DNA of 20,756 nt from CAVPMW01 sp963706515. Lineage in GTDB: Bacteria > Chloroflexota > Anaerolineae > Anaerolineales > UBA4823. The notes under the pieces were generated by a model that made no database searches, had not been told where the DNA came from, and was given only the letters and a program-made list of their open reading frames with translations. Positions 1 to 9,064 of the stretch are shown in pieces. The translations under genes and the position numbers were made by a program. Numbering within the stretch: the first letter of the stretch is position 1; each line of letters starts with the position of its first letter. The DNA is taken from NCBI GenBank assembly GCA_963706515.1, contig CAVPMW010000014.1:1-20756 (forward strand), given 5' to 3'.

Positions 1-312
1 GCCCGAGCAGGTGGAGCTGGTGTACTGGTTCAGCGATGCACCTGGCAGCCGGAGAGGTTTCCCTACCCCGCGAGCCTGCACCAGGAAAATCTGGCGTTTA
101 TAACCGGTTGAATCGGGCGCATCCAGTCGGCGCCAGAAGGTGACTTCTTCCTGACCCAGGATGAGAATGCCTGCCGCTTCTGCGTCTACCGCTCGCTGTG
201 CGACCACGACAGCGAGGAGGCAGGCGTCCTTCCCGACCTGGTTAGCTTCGAAGCCGACGCCTCCGAGTTCATCGAGCTGGATTTCGACCAGATCGGTGAG
301 ATTGAATTCTGA
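1..312 (+). pseudogene. PD-(D/E)XK-family nuclease, C-terminal fragment (broken)
   Basis: This is the 3' end of a gene that starts outside the window. Positions 2-45 read PEQVELVYWFSDAPG in one frame. Homology-like sequence (PERFPYPASLHQEN) then continues in another frame, meets a TGA at 109-111, and resumes in that same frame to the stop at 310-312. The last part holds CRFCVYRSLC, the cysteine-rich end seen in AddB/Cas4-like PD-(D/E)XK nucleases, where it helps bind a 4Fe-4S cluster. The first cysteine of that cluster and the catalytic Asp/Glu/Lys would lie upstream of the window. Such proteins usually work with a UvrD/AddA-type helicase in double-strand-break repair. The recJ homologue that starts 1 nt after the stop fits a recombination locus. 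The break and internal stop may be sequence errors or real decay. The family call rests mainly on the Cys motif and the YWF segment. Confidence 0.6.
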
Positions 313-313
313 G

Positions 314-1292
314 ATGCAGGGCTGGCTCGAACCGCAGCCTGTCGTAATACCAGATCCCTTGTTGGAAGCCGCGGGAGGCTCGCGCCGAAGAGGCTTCAAG
401 CCTCATCGCCGCGAGGCTGTTCCGCCAGGGTATTTCTACCGCAGAGCAAGCCCGGGCTTTCCTGGACCCTGCCTGCTATACCGAAATCGACCCGCGCGAG
501 CTGCCGGGCATGGAAGCCGGTCTGGCTGCCATACAGGCCGCGCTGGCAGAAAAGCGGCCCATTCTTGTATGGGGGGATTTTGATGTCGACGGGCAAACTT
601 CCACGACGATCCTGGTGGAAACGCTGCAGAGTCTCAGCGCGCAGGTCACGTACCCACATCCCGCTGCGCGAATCCGAAGGGCATGGGGTAAGTCCGGCTG
701 TCCTGCAGGGCTACCTGGCAGAGCAGCCATACTTGATTCTCACCTGCGATACCGGGATCAGCGCGGCAGCCGCCGCGGAGATTTCCGCACCGACACCGGC
801 GCCCCGCTGGTCATCACCGACCATCACGATCTTCCTGTAAATCTCCCGCATGCGGCGGCAATCATCAACCCGAAGCTAGGCTCGCCCGCTCACCCTTTCT
901 ACTCTCTCTCCGGGGCGGGGATCGCCATCAAGCTCGCCGAAGCGCTTCTTCGTGATAATGGGCGCCTGGAATTTGTTGACCGCTTTCTTGACCTGGCTGC
1001 CCTGGGGTTGGTCGCCGATGTGGCTGAGCTTCGAGGCGAGGCGCGCTACCTGGTGCAATCCGGTTTGTCGGTCCTGCGCAGCCCGTCCCGCCTGGGTTTG
1101 CTGGCGCTCTGCGAGCGGTTGGAATTGAACCCGGCGCGGATCAACGAGGAGCATATCGGCTTCCTGCTTGCTCCGCCGCTGAACGCCCTTGGTCGTCTGG
1201 CTGACGCAAATTTAGCAGCTGGCGCGGCGGCTGGCAGAAACGCGTGCTTACCGGAGTTATTTACACCTGGGCGAATCCCGAGCGGCTGCTAA
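314..1292 (+). pseudogene. recJ: Single-stranded-DNA exonuclease RecJ, frameshifted and C-terminally truncated
   Basis: RecJ degrades single-stranded DNA 5' to 3' in recombination and mismatch repair. The start is ATG 314, 1 nt after the upstream stop. The N-terminal part reads MQGWLEPQPVVIPDP, then switches frame near 371-377 to ARAEEASSLIAARLFRQG. The DHH-domain motifs follow: DFDVDG, then (after a second shift near 650 in a CCC run) HIPLRESEGHG and TCDTGI, then (third shift near 785) VITDHHDLP, INPKLG, LSGAGIA and finally PPLNALGRLADAN. RecJ-like sequence stops near 1219, so the DHHA1 and OB-type C-terminal half is missing; about 330 residues remain of a family norm near 570. The frame holding the DHH domain stops at 1290-1292. 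A different frame continues to TAA 1321-1323, which overlaps the next gene's ATG. Either a deletion joined recJ to another gene's tail or the assembly is collapsed here. Confidence 0.8.
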
Positions 1293-1322
1293 ACCCAGGA
1301 TCCGGGTAAAATTAGGTTCTTA

Positions 1323-2192
1323 ATGGATCCAGAACAACACTTGGTAGGAAAAATTATCCTGGTTACCGGGGCCACGTCGGGCATCGGGTATATCACCGCG
1401 CGTGAGCTCGCTCGCCAGGGTGCGCATGTCATTTTGGTGGGGCGCGACCCGCGCTGCTCGGATTCTGGGTGGATTCGATCCCGCAGCGATACGGGCAGCT
1501 CGCAGGTCAGCAGGCTGCTGGCTGACCTGGCTTCCCAGGCGGAAATCCGCCGGCTTGCCGAGCAGTTTAACCGGCAGTACCCTCGCCTGGACGTCCTGGT
1601 CAACAACGCAGGGGGCTTTTTCCTCAGGCGGCGCATCAGCCCGGACGGGCTCGAGATGACCTTCGCCCTGAACCACCTGGCGTATTTCCTGCTGACCCTG
1701 CTGCTCTTGCCGGCACTCGAAGCCGCCGGTGAAGCGCGCATCGTCAACGTCGCCTCAGATGCTCACGAATCCGGTAAGATCAACTTCGACGACCTGCAGT
1801 CGGAGCACCACTATTTTAGCTGGGCTGCTTACGGGCAGTCCAAGCTCGCCAACATCCTGTTCACCTACGAGCTCGCCCGCCGCCTGGGCGAAAAGAACAT
1901 TACCGCCAATGTTCTGCATCCCGGTTTTGTCGCCACCAACCTGGCACGCAATAATGGCAGGCTGGCGAAGGCTGCCATGACTTTCATGCGCTTTTTTGCG
2001 CTCAGCCCGGAGGAAGGCGCCCAGACGAGCATCTACCTGGCATCCTCCCCCGATGTCCAGGGTATTTCGGGCAAATATTTCGTCAAATGCCAGGCCAGAC
2101 CTTCAGCGCCCGCTTCGTATGACCTCGCAACTGCCAGCCGGCTCTGGCAGGTCAGCCGCGAGCTAACCGGCATCGATTTCCCGAGCGGGTAA
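1323..2192 (+). CDS. Short-chain dehydrogenase/reductase (retinol dehydrogenase / protochlorophyllide reductase-like)
   Basis: This is a 289-residue NAD(P)-dependent oxidoreductase of the classical SDR superfamily with a Rossmann fold, probably cytosolic. The cofactor motif TGATSGIG is at residues 15-22, NNAGG at 94-98, the catalytic serine in VNVASDAH near 145, and the Tyr-x3-Lys pair in AAYGQSKLAN at Tyr170/Lys174. The C-terminal GKYF...LWQVSRELTG is typical of the retinol-dehydrogenase-like group, whose real substrates in bacteria are mostly unknown. The ATG at 1323 shares its A with a TAA at 1321-1323, which suggests translational coupling to whatever ended there. The stop is 3 nt before ettA. 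Residues 42-60 (DPRCSDSGWIRSRSDTGSS) match the family poorly but keep its usual spacing, so a pair of compensating indels near 1450-1500 is possible. Specific substrate is not inferable. Confidence 0.85.
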   Translation: MDPEQHLVGKIILVTGATSGIGYITARELARQGAHVILVGRDPRCSDSGWIRSRSDTGSSQVSRLLADLASQAEIRRLAEQFNRQYPRLDVLVNNAGGFFLRRRISPDGLEMTFALNHLAYFLLTLLLLPALEAAGEARIVNVASDAHESGKINFDDLQSEHHYFSWAAYGQSKLANILFTYELARRLGEKNITANVLHPGFVATNLARNNGRLAKAAMTFMRFFALSPEEGAQTSIYLASSPDVQGISGKYFVKCQARPSAPASYDLATASRLWQVSRELTGIDFPSG

Positions 2193-2195
2193 GCC

Positions 2196-3870
2196 ATGAC
2201 AGATCAGCAGGTTATCTACTCGATGGTGCGGGTGGGCAAGCTCTACCCGCCCAACCACCAGGTGCTGCGCGATATCTCGCTGGGCTTTTTCTACGGCGCC
2301 AAGATCGGCGTGATCGGCTTGAATGGCTCCGGCAAGACGACCTTGCTGCGGATTATGGCGGGCATTGACCAGGACTACCAGGGCGAGACGACCTTCTCCA
2401 AGGGATATACCGTGGGCATGCTGGAGCAAGAGCCCCAGCTCGACCCGGGAAAAACCGTCCGCCAGGTGATCACCGAAGCGGTGCAGCCCATCGTCGATTT
2501 GCTGGCGCGCTACGACCGGGTCAACGAGAAATTTGCCGACCCCGACGCCGATTTCGAACTCGCTTATCGCGGAGCAATCCCGCTTGCAGGAGCAGCTCGA
2601 CCACCTGGATGCCTGGACCCTGGACAGCCGCCTGGAGCAGGCGATGGAAGCCCTGCGCACTCCCCCTGGCGAGACGCCGGTGAAAGTGATCTCGGGCGGT
2701 GAGCGCCGCCGGGTTGCCCTGGCGCGCCTGCTGCTCACCGAGCCGGACATCCTGCTGCTGGACGAGCCGACCAATCACCTGGACGCCAAGTTGGTCGCCT
2801 GGCTGGAGCACCACTTGCAGCAGTACAAAGGAACGGTGATCGCCGTCACCCACGACCGCTACTTCCTCGATAACGTCGCCGGCTGGATCCTGGAGCTCGA
2901 CCGCGGCTACGGCATCCCCTGGAGGGGCAATTATTCCTCCTGGCTCGCCCAGAAGAGGGACCGCCTGGCTCACGAGGAAACCCGCGAGAGCAAGCGCCAG
3001 AAGACCCTCGAGCGCGAGCTGGAATGGATCCACATGTCTCCCAGGGCGCGCCAGGCGAAGGGCAAAGCCCGCGTCACCGCCTACGAGCATCTGCTCAGCC
3101 AGGAGACTGAGAAAGAGCGCGAAGACCTTGAGATTTACATCCCGCCAGGACCCCGCCTGGGAGATATCGTCGTCGAGCTGAATAAGGTCGCCAAATCCTA
3201 CGGCGAGAAGCTCCTGTTCGATGACCTGACGGTGAGCATCCCGCCCGGGAGCATTGTTGGGGTGATCGGTCCCAACGGGGCAGGCAAGACCACCCTGCTC
3301 AGGCTGATTACCCGGCAGGAAGATGCGGAGCGCGGCGAGATCGTCATCGGGCAAACCGTCCAGATGGCGTACGTCGACCAGAGCCGGGAAACCCTCGCCG
3401 GAGATAAGACCGTTTGGGAGGAGATTTCGGGCGGGCAGGATACGATCCAGCTCGGCGAGCGGCCGCGCAACTCACGTGCCTTCGTCGCCAGCTTCAATTT
3501 TCACGGCACCGACCAGCAGAAGCTGGTAAAGGACCTATCCGGCGGCGAGCGCAACCGTGTCCACCTGGCGAAGATCCTCACCCGCAACGCCAACCTGCTG
3601 CTCCTGGACGAGCCGACCAACGACCTGGACGTCAACACCCTGCGCTCGCTGGAAGACGGGTTGGACATGTTTGCCGGCTGCGCCATCGTGGTCTCCCACG
3701 ACCGCTGGTTTTTAGACCGGGTCGCCACCCACATCCTGGCTTTCGAGGGCGATTCCCAGGTGCGCTGGTTTGATGGCAATTACTCCGATTACGCTGACGA
3801 CCGGCGCAGGAGGGGCCTGGGAGATGAGATTCCGCAGCGCATCCGCTACCGCAATCTAACTCGTGATTGA
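2196..3870 (+). CDS. ettA: Energy-dependent translational throttle protein EttA (ABC-F), one frameshift
   Basis: EttA is a soluble ABC-F ATPase that binds the ribosomal E site and couples the ATP/ADP ratio to the first elongation step. The merged model is about 558 residues, close to E. coli EttA. The first ATPase domain has GLNGSGKTT, then, after a +1 break near 2558-2566, SGGERRRVALARLLL, LLLDEPTNHLD and THDRYFLD. The EttA-type arm and linker follow, with GWILELDRGYGIPWRGNYSSW and an Arg/Lys-rich stretch ending IPPGPRLGD. The second ATPase domain has GPNGAGKTT, VWEEISGG, LSGGERNRVHLAKIL, LLLDEPTNDLD and SHDRWFLD. Both Walker A, both signature and both Walker B motifs are intact. The start is ATG 2196, 3 nt after the dehydrogenase stop, with a weak purine stretch as RBS. 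A downstream ATG at 2533 would give a misleading N-terminus lacking the first Walker A. The break is probably an indel error, since no motif is lost. Confidence 0.92.
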
Positions 3871-3902
3871 ATATATTAGTTCTATTTTGGAAGATATCTA
3901 CA

Positions 3903-5474
3903 TTATTGGTATGGGCACAGATCTTCGGGCTTGTATTGTTTCATTTGATATCCGTGATAATAACTCCCGATATAATGAGTTGCCAGATCCCCGTATTGCC
4001 TGGCGATATCGACTGCTTCCAGACAGGCGTGACCCATATTTTGAGATTTCTGAAAAATCCTCCCAAAACGCCTTTGCCATTTGGGCATAAAGAAAACCGT
4101 GGGTTCCCACGGGATACTTGTGTTGTAATGTATCGTACACTACCTGAGCATCAGGCATATATCCCCTGCTTAATTGCAAGAGCATGATTCTGAAAACGGG
4201 CATATGCTGCTAGATAATCCTTTTCATATAAATCAGGCTGTAATGGGGCTGGGGTTGGTAATGAGCTGGGACCATGTTTTGATAAATATTCCATTTGAGT
4301 ATATGTAAATCGTTCCTCCGACCACCATTCTAAATTATTGCTATATATTGCCTGCCGATAGTAATCAATCGCTTGTTCGTAGTTATGATATGAGGCGGCA
4401 AGGTCGCCATCTTGTACAGCCTGGAAGCGATACTCCGGTGGGCTAAAATATTTTCGATAAAATTCAAACTTAGTACCATTCCACTTATAATAATCGGTCC
4501 TTTTTCGCCAAGGAAGACCTTGATAATAATCGTCTACATGTATCGGGATGCCTCCATGAAGAACATACTCATTTATCCCATCTTTGTCCAGGTCTTCAAA
4601 TCCGAAATACCAACCAGGTTCCATCAGGATAAAATCGAATGTTTGAAGATTACCTTCGGGGTCAGAAGTAAATAAATCTGCAAATTGGTTCCCATCCCAC
4701 GCAACCAATTGATTAAAGAATTTGCGTGGTGTGTGGCACCTAAATGTATCAGAAGCTCTGGGTAGCCGTTTCTGTTAACATCTCTAATCGATAATATTTT
4801 GGGAGCATCGCCGGAAATATCCGGTTCGATAGTTAGCAAGGGATGATAAATCCCTTCCTGACATGTAAAGTATAAGAAAACCCTTTCTAAAAACTAATTC
4901 CGGTGTACCATCGTTTGTGAGGTTTCTCGATAAACCTGTATATGATTATGTATATTGGGTATGCCAAAGTCGCTTCGCGATTCCTGTCGGCATTTATTAA
5001 CGCATCGGCACCATAGTTGTTCAAATAATCCAGTACATATTTTCCAAGATTATTGTCATTTTCATAATCCAAAAATTCTGTATCACTATAAATTACTGTA
5101 GGAATCACTTTCGGTCTTGGCTTTATGCAGGAATTCAAAAAGGGTACAATGGAATTAGTGCTACGAGGAGTGATTGTGGCAAATTCTGTGTTCGTCGCTG
5201 AATAATTAGTTTTTGGAAGAGGCGTTAGCGGCTTAATTATTTCCGAATTTGAGTGTTCGGTTGTGATGCGAGAGGACAGAAAGGATATTGGCGGAAAAGC
5301 CGTGGTCAATGGGTTTAGTGTAACAGGTCTTTCGGACTTAAGAGAATATTTATAGGCATCACTTCCAGGGGGTTTCAAGGAACATGCTGCAAAGGACATC
5401 ACTAAAATTAATGAAAATATAATAAAGTTTCCATTGGTTAGCATATTTTTTTTATATCTAAATTTATTGTACAT
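3903..5474 (-). CDS. AT-rich predicted lipoprotein with FG-GAP-like motifs and a helical C-terminus; multiple frameshifts
   Basis: I do not recognise a named family. Six minus-strand pieces in shifted frames join into one continuous protein of about 520 residues. It begins with a short basic leader, a hydrophobic stretch and a lipobox-like MSFAAC, so it is probably an exported lipoprotein; the start may be ATG 5474 or ATG 5444, and neither has a clear RBS. A Thr/Pro/Ser-rich linker follows. A middle domain repeats Asp/Asn-rich motifs typical of FG-GAP/VCBS calcium-binding loops: NLTNDGTPELVF, DVNRNGYPELLIHL and DLDKDGINEYVLH. The C-terminal third is Tyr/Gln/Glu-rich and helical (YEQAIDYYRQAIYS, VYDTLQHKYP, YAQMAKAFWEDF) and ends MKQYKPEDLCPYQ. 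Breaks fall near 4925, 4860, 4710, 4185 and 4045. The gene is visibly far more AT-rich than its neighbours, consistent with transfer or relaxed selection. It converges on ettA with only 32 nt between the stops. Function unknown; extracellular sensing or binding is a guess. Confidence 0.65.
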
Positions 5475-5554
5475 TAAGTCACTAATAATTAACGATTAAT
5501 ATAGATGGCATTTCTCCCTAAACTGTAATTCTTACTGATGTAAAAACGGTAAAA

Positions 5555-5584
5555 TTGACCAATACAGCTTTGTTTGCCTTAAAT
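5555..5584 (+). promoter_or_regulatory. Possible sigma-70-type promoter for the Gfo/Idh/MocA gene
   Basis: TTGACC at 5555-5560 and TTAAAT at 5579-5584 are separated by 18 nt, in an AT-rich stretch upstream of the ATG at 5623. A good Shine-Dalgarno (CGGAGG, near 5610-5615) follows, about 8 nt before the start. This is a motif match only. Confidence 0.35.
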
Positions 5585-5622
5585 GATTTTTTTATATCGA
5601 TGTATTATTCGGAGGTTTCACA

Positions 5623-6643
5623 ATGGATAAAGTTCGCTGGGGTTTGATCTGCACCGCCCGCATCAACCGCCGCGTGATCCCGGCGATCCGCCTGGCGCGC
5701 GGCGAGCTGGTAGCCGTTGCCAGCCGCGACCAGATGAAAGCCAACGAGTACGCCCGCGCCTGGGGCATTCCGCGCGCTTTCGGCGGCTACGATGCACTGC
5801 TGGCCTCGAATGAGGTGGATGTAATCTACGTCAGCCTGCCCAACCACCTGCACGCCGAGATGAGCATCAAAGCCATGCAAGCCGGCAAGCACGTGCTTTG
5901 CGAGAAACCGCTTGCCCTGACCACGGAAGAGGTCGACCGCATGATGCTGGTCAGCCAGCAGAACGCGCATGGTCCTGGCGGATGCGCTCATGTACCGCCA
6001 CCACCCCCAGACCAAGGCTGTGCGCGACTTCGTCCAGCGCGGCGACCTGGGCCAGCCCCTGGTCTTCCGCGGAGTATTCAATTTCTTCATCAACGACCGC
6101 AACGACGTCCGCCTGGTGCCGGAGTTCGGCGGCGGAAGCCTGTGGGACATCGGTATCTACCCGCTGACCTACGCCCAGCTGGTCTTCAACAGCGTGCCGC
6201 AGTGGGTATTCGGGACGCAAGCCTCCAGCACCCAGGGCGTGGATGAAGTGTTCACCGGGCAGCTGTATTACGCCGGCGACCAGGTCGCCCAGATCATGTC
6301 CTCCTTCAAATCCCCGGTGTATACCGAGGTCGAGATCGTCGGGACCGAAGGTCGCCTGGTGGTAAACCGGCCCTACACTGGCATGGAGGATAATCGCAAG
6401 GTGATGTATTATCCACCCGCCGACGACCAGCCTTACGAGATCCCGGTGAAGGAGCAGGAGCTTTACCTGGGTGAAGTCGAGGACATGCATTCCGCAATCC
6501 TGGACGGAAAGCCGACCTACCTGCGCCTCGCCGAAAGCCGCGATTATGTGCGCACGGTCGTCGCCCTCTACCAGTCCGCCCGCAGCGGGAAGAAAGAACC
6601 CTCCCACGCTAGCTATTGCACCTCATCCGTAGTGGCGACCTAA
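5623..6643 (+). CDS. Gfo/Idh/MocA-family NAD(P)-dependent oxidoreductase, one frameshift
   Basis: The merged model of about 340 residues has an N-terminal Rossmann domain (VRWGLICTARINRRVIPAI) followed by VAVASRD, DVIYVSLPNHLHAEM and the family signature GKHVLCEKPLAL, in which EKP (about 94-96) supplies the catalytic lysine. The C-terminal alpha/beta domain begins after a +1 break near 5965 with MVLADALMYRHHPQTKAVRDFV and continues through GGGSLWDIGIYPLTYAQLVF. This GGGxLxDiGxYp pattern is typical of dihydrodiol-dehydrogenase/glucose-fructose-oxidoreductase-like members, which oxidise or reduce sugars or related polyols. The specific substrate cannot be read. ATG 5623 follows a strong RBS. 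The last residues (about SYCTSSVVAT) do not resemble the family: the TAA stop at 6641-6643 lies inside a palindromic repeat, so the original C-terminus appears to have been replaced. Confidence 0.88.
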
Positions 6644-6651
6644 GTCGCTCA
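6629..6651. repeat. REP-like palindromic repeat, copy 1
   Basis: This 23-nt unit contains GCGAC-CTAA-GTCGC (6635-6648), a 5-bp stem with a 4-nt loop. It differs from the copy at 6718-6740 at only two positions. It overlaps the last codons and provides the TAA stop of the oxidoreductase gene. Confidence 0.7.
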
Positions 6652-6717
6652 GCGTTAGCCCACCCTATTCCTCGTAATCCAGGTGGATACCGCCTTTACA
6701 ACCCATCGTCACATATT

Positions 6718-6740
6718 GTAGGGGCGACGTAAGTCGCTCA
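6718..6740. repeat. REP-like palindromic repeat, copy 2
   Basis: GCGAC-GTAA-GTCGC (6724-6737) is flanked by GTAGGG on the left and TCA on the right. It is in the same orientation as copy 1, 66 nt downstream of it. The 23-nt units match at 21 positions, and the loop difference leaves the stem intact. Confidence 0.7.
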
Positions 6741-6781
6741 TTAAAAACCTAAAAACGTGAACACGGGATCATGATTACTAT

Positions 6782-6878
6782 GTCATTTCGAGGAGCAAAG
6801 CGACGAGAAATCCCTAAATAGCCCATTTTTAGATAACAATAACAGGGATTACCTCGCCTCTGCGGGGCTTGGAATGAC
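6782..6878. repeat. MITE-like inverted-repeat element (GTCATT...AATGAC type)
   Basis: The left arm at 6782-6815 starts GTCATTTCGAGGAGC and ends AAATCCCT. The right arm at 6844-6878 starts AGGGATTACCTCG and ends GGAATGAC. The arms are imperfect inverted repeats of about 34 bp around an AT-rich centre. The ends and internal order match a widespread bacterial intergenic repeat of the GTCATTGCGAG...CGCAATGAC kind, from memory. The element has no coding content and would be non-autonomous. No target-site duplication is obvious. Confidence 0.65.
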
Positions 6879-7049
6879 GCCTCTTGGAAGTGATAATTGT
6901 TATCCCGAATTGACGTTAATATCTCCCGCGCCTTGCTGATCTGATAATTCATCAAGAATAAAGCTGTATAAAATTGTATATATTACCTATTTCGAAATAT
7001 ACTTTGCGTTCACCAACGAGCCACTTAAAGACCTAAAGAGGATCTGACT

Positions 7050-9053
7050 ATGCGCAGCATTCTATTCCTGACGATCATCCTTTCCCTGGCATTACCCGCT
7101 TCTCCAATCCATTTTGACGCTCCTCCTCAAACTCCCCAGGCGATCCAGGCGCCCGTGCTCAAATGGCAGAACGGCGGCTGCACCTCCTGGTGCGAGACCG
7201 GCTGGTATTCCTCGCCGGCTGTGGCCGATTTGAACAACGACGGCCATCCCGAGGTCATCGGTTCGGGTTATTCGATCTCTGTCCTGGATGGCGCAACAGG
7301 TGGATTGCTCTGGCGCATGAAATCCGGGCACGATCGCAGTGAAGGGACCATCCCTGGCAACGTCGGGCGCACCTGGCCGGGGATCGTCGTCGCCGACGTC
7401 GACGGCGATGGCCTGCCGGAGATCGTCACCGCTCACAGCGGCGGTTACGTCTCGGTCTACGACCAGAACGGCAATTTCCAACCCGGCTGGCCCGTCCACC
7501 CGACTGGCTCCGAGTTCCGCGGCCTGAGCGTATACGACCTCGACGGGGACGGTGCAATGGAGATCATCGCCACCGCCGGCATCGGCTCGAAGACCAACAC
7601 CTGGGTGTACGAGCCAAACGGCGCATTACGCCCGGGCTGGCCGCGCCTTGCTCCGGCAGACTCGAGCTACGCCTGGGGCGTGTACAACGCCAACGCCGCA
7701 GCCGGCGACCTGGATGGGGACGGCATGGGCGAGCTGGTCATCCCCTCGGACGTGCATTACGTTGCTGCCTACGAAGCAAACGGCGCGCAGATCCCGGCGA
7801 ACAGCGTCTACGGCAGCAAGGGCTGGGGCCAGGTCGGCGTCTGGGAGAGCTATGCGATCGAGCTGCGCGGCTGGGGCACCTGCACGGCGGGCGACGCACG
7901 CTCTGAGCGCTACCGCCCAAACTTCGCCGATAGCCCGGCTGTGATCGCCGACGTGAACCATGACGGTGTGAACGAAGCGGTGCTGGTCGGCAACATGTAC
8001 GATTGCATTCCTGGCTACCCCAGCAAATACATCGGTCCGTTCATCTTTAACGCAGATCGCAGCCGCTTCGCAAGCGGAGCCTATGACTGGCACAGCGCTC
8101 CGGCGGATACCGGTGCGCCGCTCACGCAGGACTACAACGTGATCGAGACCGCCGAGCCCAACCCGGCTGTCGCCGACATCGATGGGGATGGCAATCTCGA
8201 GATCCTCTACGCCTCCTACGATGGCCGCATGCATGCTTTCTGGCTCGATAAAACCGAGCACGGCAATTGGCCCTATTCGGTCTACTCGCCTGGTGAGGGC
8301 ATCTACCGCTTCGCTTCCGAGCCGCTGATCGCCGACCTGGACAACAATGGCACAGCTGAGATCATTTTCACCTCCTGGACGCAGGTGGGCTCGGGCAAGA
8401 CCGGCAAAGTACACATCTTAGACGATATGGGAAACCTTATTCACGAGGTCAGCCTGCCTGCCGACGCAGATTGGAACGGCGGCTTGCCGGCGCCTACCCT
8501 GGATAACATCGACGCCGATCCAGACCTGGAGCTGGTCGTCAATACAGCCAGCACCGGGATCGTTGCCTATGACCTGCCGGGGACAAGCAACGCCCGCGTG
8601 TTATGGGGCACGGGTCGGGGAAACTACCAGCGCAGCGCATCGCTGCTGATTGGCGACCTGGCTGGCTCAAAGCTGTCCGTGGGCGATACCACGCCCGCAC
8701 CCGGTGACACGCTCCAGTTCACCCTCACCCTGCGTGATAGCGGGCCGCGCTTGAACAGCGTGCTGGTGGATAATCCCATTCCCGCCGGTCTGGCTTATGC
8801 CGGTGGGCTGACCGCCTCCTCCGGCACAGCCAGCTTTTCTGGAAATGCCGTGCATTGGTCGGGAGCAGTCCCGCCAGGTTTTCCCGTCACCGTCCAGTAC
8901 CTGGTAACAGTTTCCTCCGCGATCACCCAGCCTCAAGCGATTTTGTCGGTCGCCCACATCAGTGATGAGAACGGCCATGCTTACGACCGGCAAACCCTGG
9001 TGATCGTAAATCCCATCAATACTTTCCTGCCCTCCATCGCAGGCCCGGGATAA
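7050..9053 (+). CDS. Secreted FG-GAP/VCBS-repeat protein with a C-terminal DUF11-like domain
   Basis: This intact 667-residue protein is probably exported: an N-terminal hydrophobic signal (MRSILFLTIILSLALPAS) is followed by a Pro/Gln-rich mature start. Eight FG-GAP-like blades carry calcium-loop motifs: DLNNDG (60-65), DVDGDG (116-121), DLDGDG (163-168), DLDGDG (220-225), DVNHDG (301-306), DIDGDG (376-381), DLDNNG (429-434) and a degenerate NIDADPD (487-493). They suggest an integrin-alpha-like beta-propeller. Residues 541-630 (LSVGDTTPAPGDTLQFTLTL...VDNPIPAGL) match the DUF11/conserved-repeat beta-sandwich found in surface proteins. The C-terminus VNPINTFLPSIAGPG resembles short FLP-type tails common on Anaerolineae exported proteins, inferred from memory. 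ATG 7050 has an AGAGGA RBS. It is likely monocistronic, ending at a strong palindromic terminator. It has no visible catalytic motif; adhesion or ligand binding is the most that can be said. Confidence 0.85.
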   Translation: MRSILFLTIILSLALPASPIHFDAPPQTPQAIQAPVLKWQNGGCTSWCETGWYSSPAVADLNNDGHPEVIGSGYSISVLDGATGGLLWRMKSGHDRSEGTIPGNVGRTWPGIVVADVDGDGLPEIVTAHSGGYVSVYDQNGNFQPGWPVHPTGSEFRGLSVYDLDGDGAMEIIATAGIGSKTNTWVYEPNGALRPGWPRLAPADSSYAWGVYNANAAAGDLDGDGMGELVIPSDVHYVAAYEANGAQIPANSVYGSKGWGQVGVWESYAIELRGWGTCTAGDARSERYRPNFADSPAVIADVNHDGVNEAVLVGNMYDCIPGYPSKYIGPFIFNADRSRFASGAYDWHSAPADTGAPLTQDYNVIETAEPNPAVADIDGDGNLEILYASYDGRMHAFWLDKTEHGNWPYSVYSPGEGIYRFASEPLIADLDNNGTAEIIFTSWTQVGSGKTGKVHILDDMGNLIHEVSLPADADWNGGLPAPTLDNIDADPDLELVVNTASTGIVAYDLPGTSNARVLWGTGRGNYQRSASLLIGDLAGSKLSVGDTTPAPGDTLQFTLTLRDSGPRLNSVLVDNPIPAGLAYAGGLTASSGTASFSGNAVHWSGAVPPGFPVTVQYLVTVSSAITQPQAILSVAHISDENGHAYDRQTLVIVNPINTFLPSIAGPG

Positions 9054-9064
9054 AAGGGTAAATT

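Larger units (their letters stand above)
6644..7049. other. Repeat-rich intergenic region, no gene seen
   Basis: These 406 bases separate the oxidoreductase from the FG-GAP protein. They hold part of one REP-like repeat, a second copy, a 97-bp inverted-repeat element (6782-6878) and an AT-rich leader to the next gene. A 68-codon minus-strand open frame across 6749-6955 runs through the inverted repeat, has no recognisable protein content and is not called. No convincing promoter hexamer pair was found for the gene at 7050. Confidence 0.6.

Noticed and set aside
2521..3354. Long minus-strand open frame opposite ettA
   Set aside because: It mirrors the GC-rich codons of a well-conserved ABC-F gene and has Asp/Gly/Gln-rich content with no family-like motif.
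3863..4187. Short plus-strand frames after ettA
   Set aside because: They are antisense to the C-terminal part of the lipoprotein, whose joined frames give a coherent protein.
7626..8414. 262-codon minus-strand open frame inside the FG-GAP gene
   Set aside because: It is antisense to a repeat-rich coding sequence; its Val/Asp pattern is the mirror of the FG-GAP calcium loops, not an independent protein.
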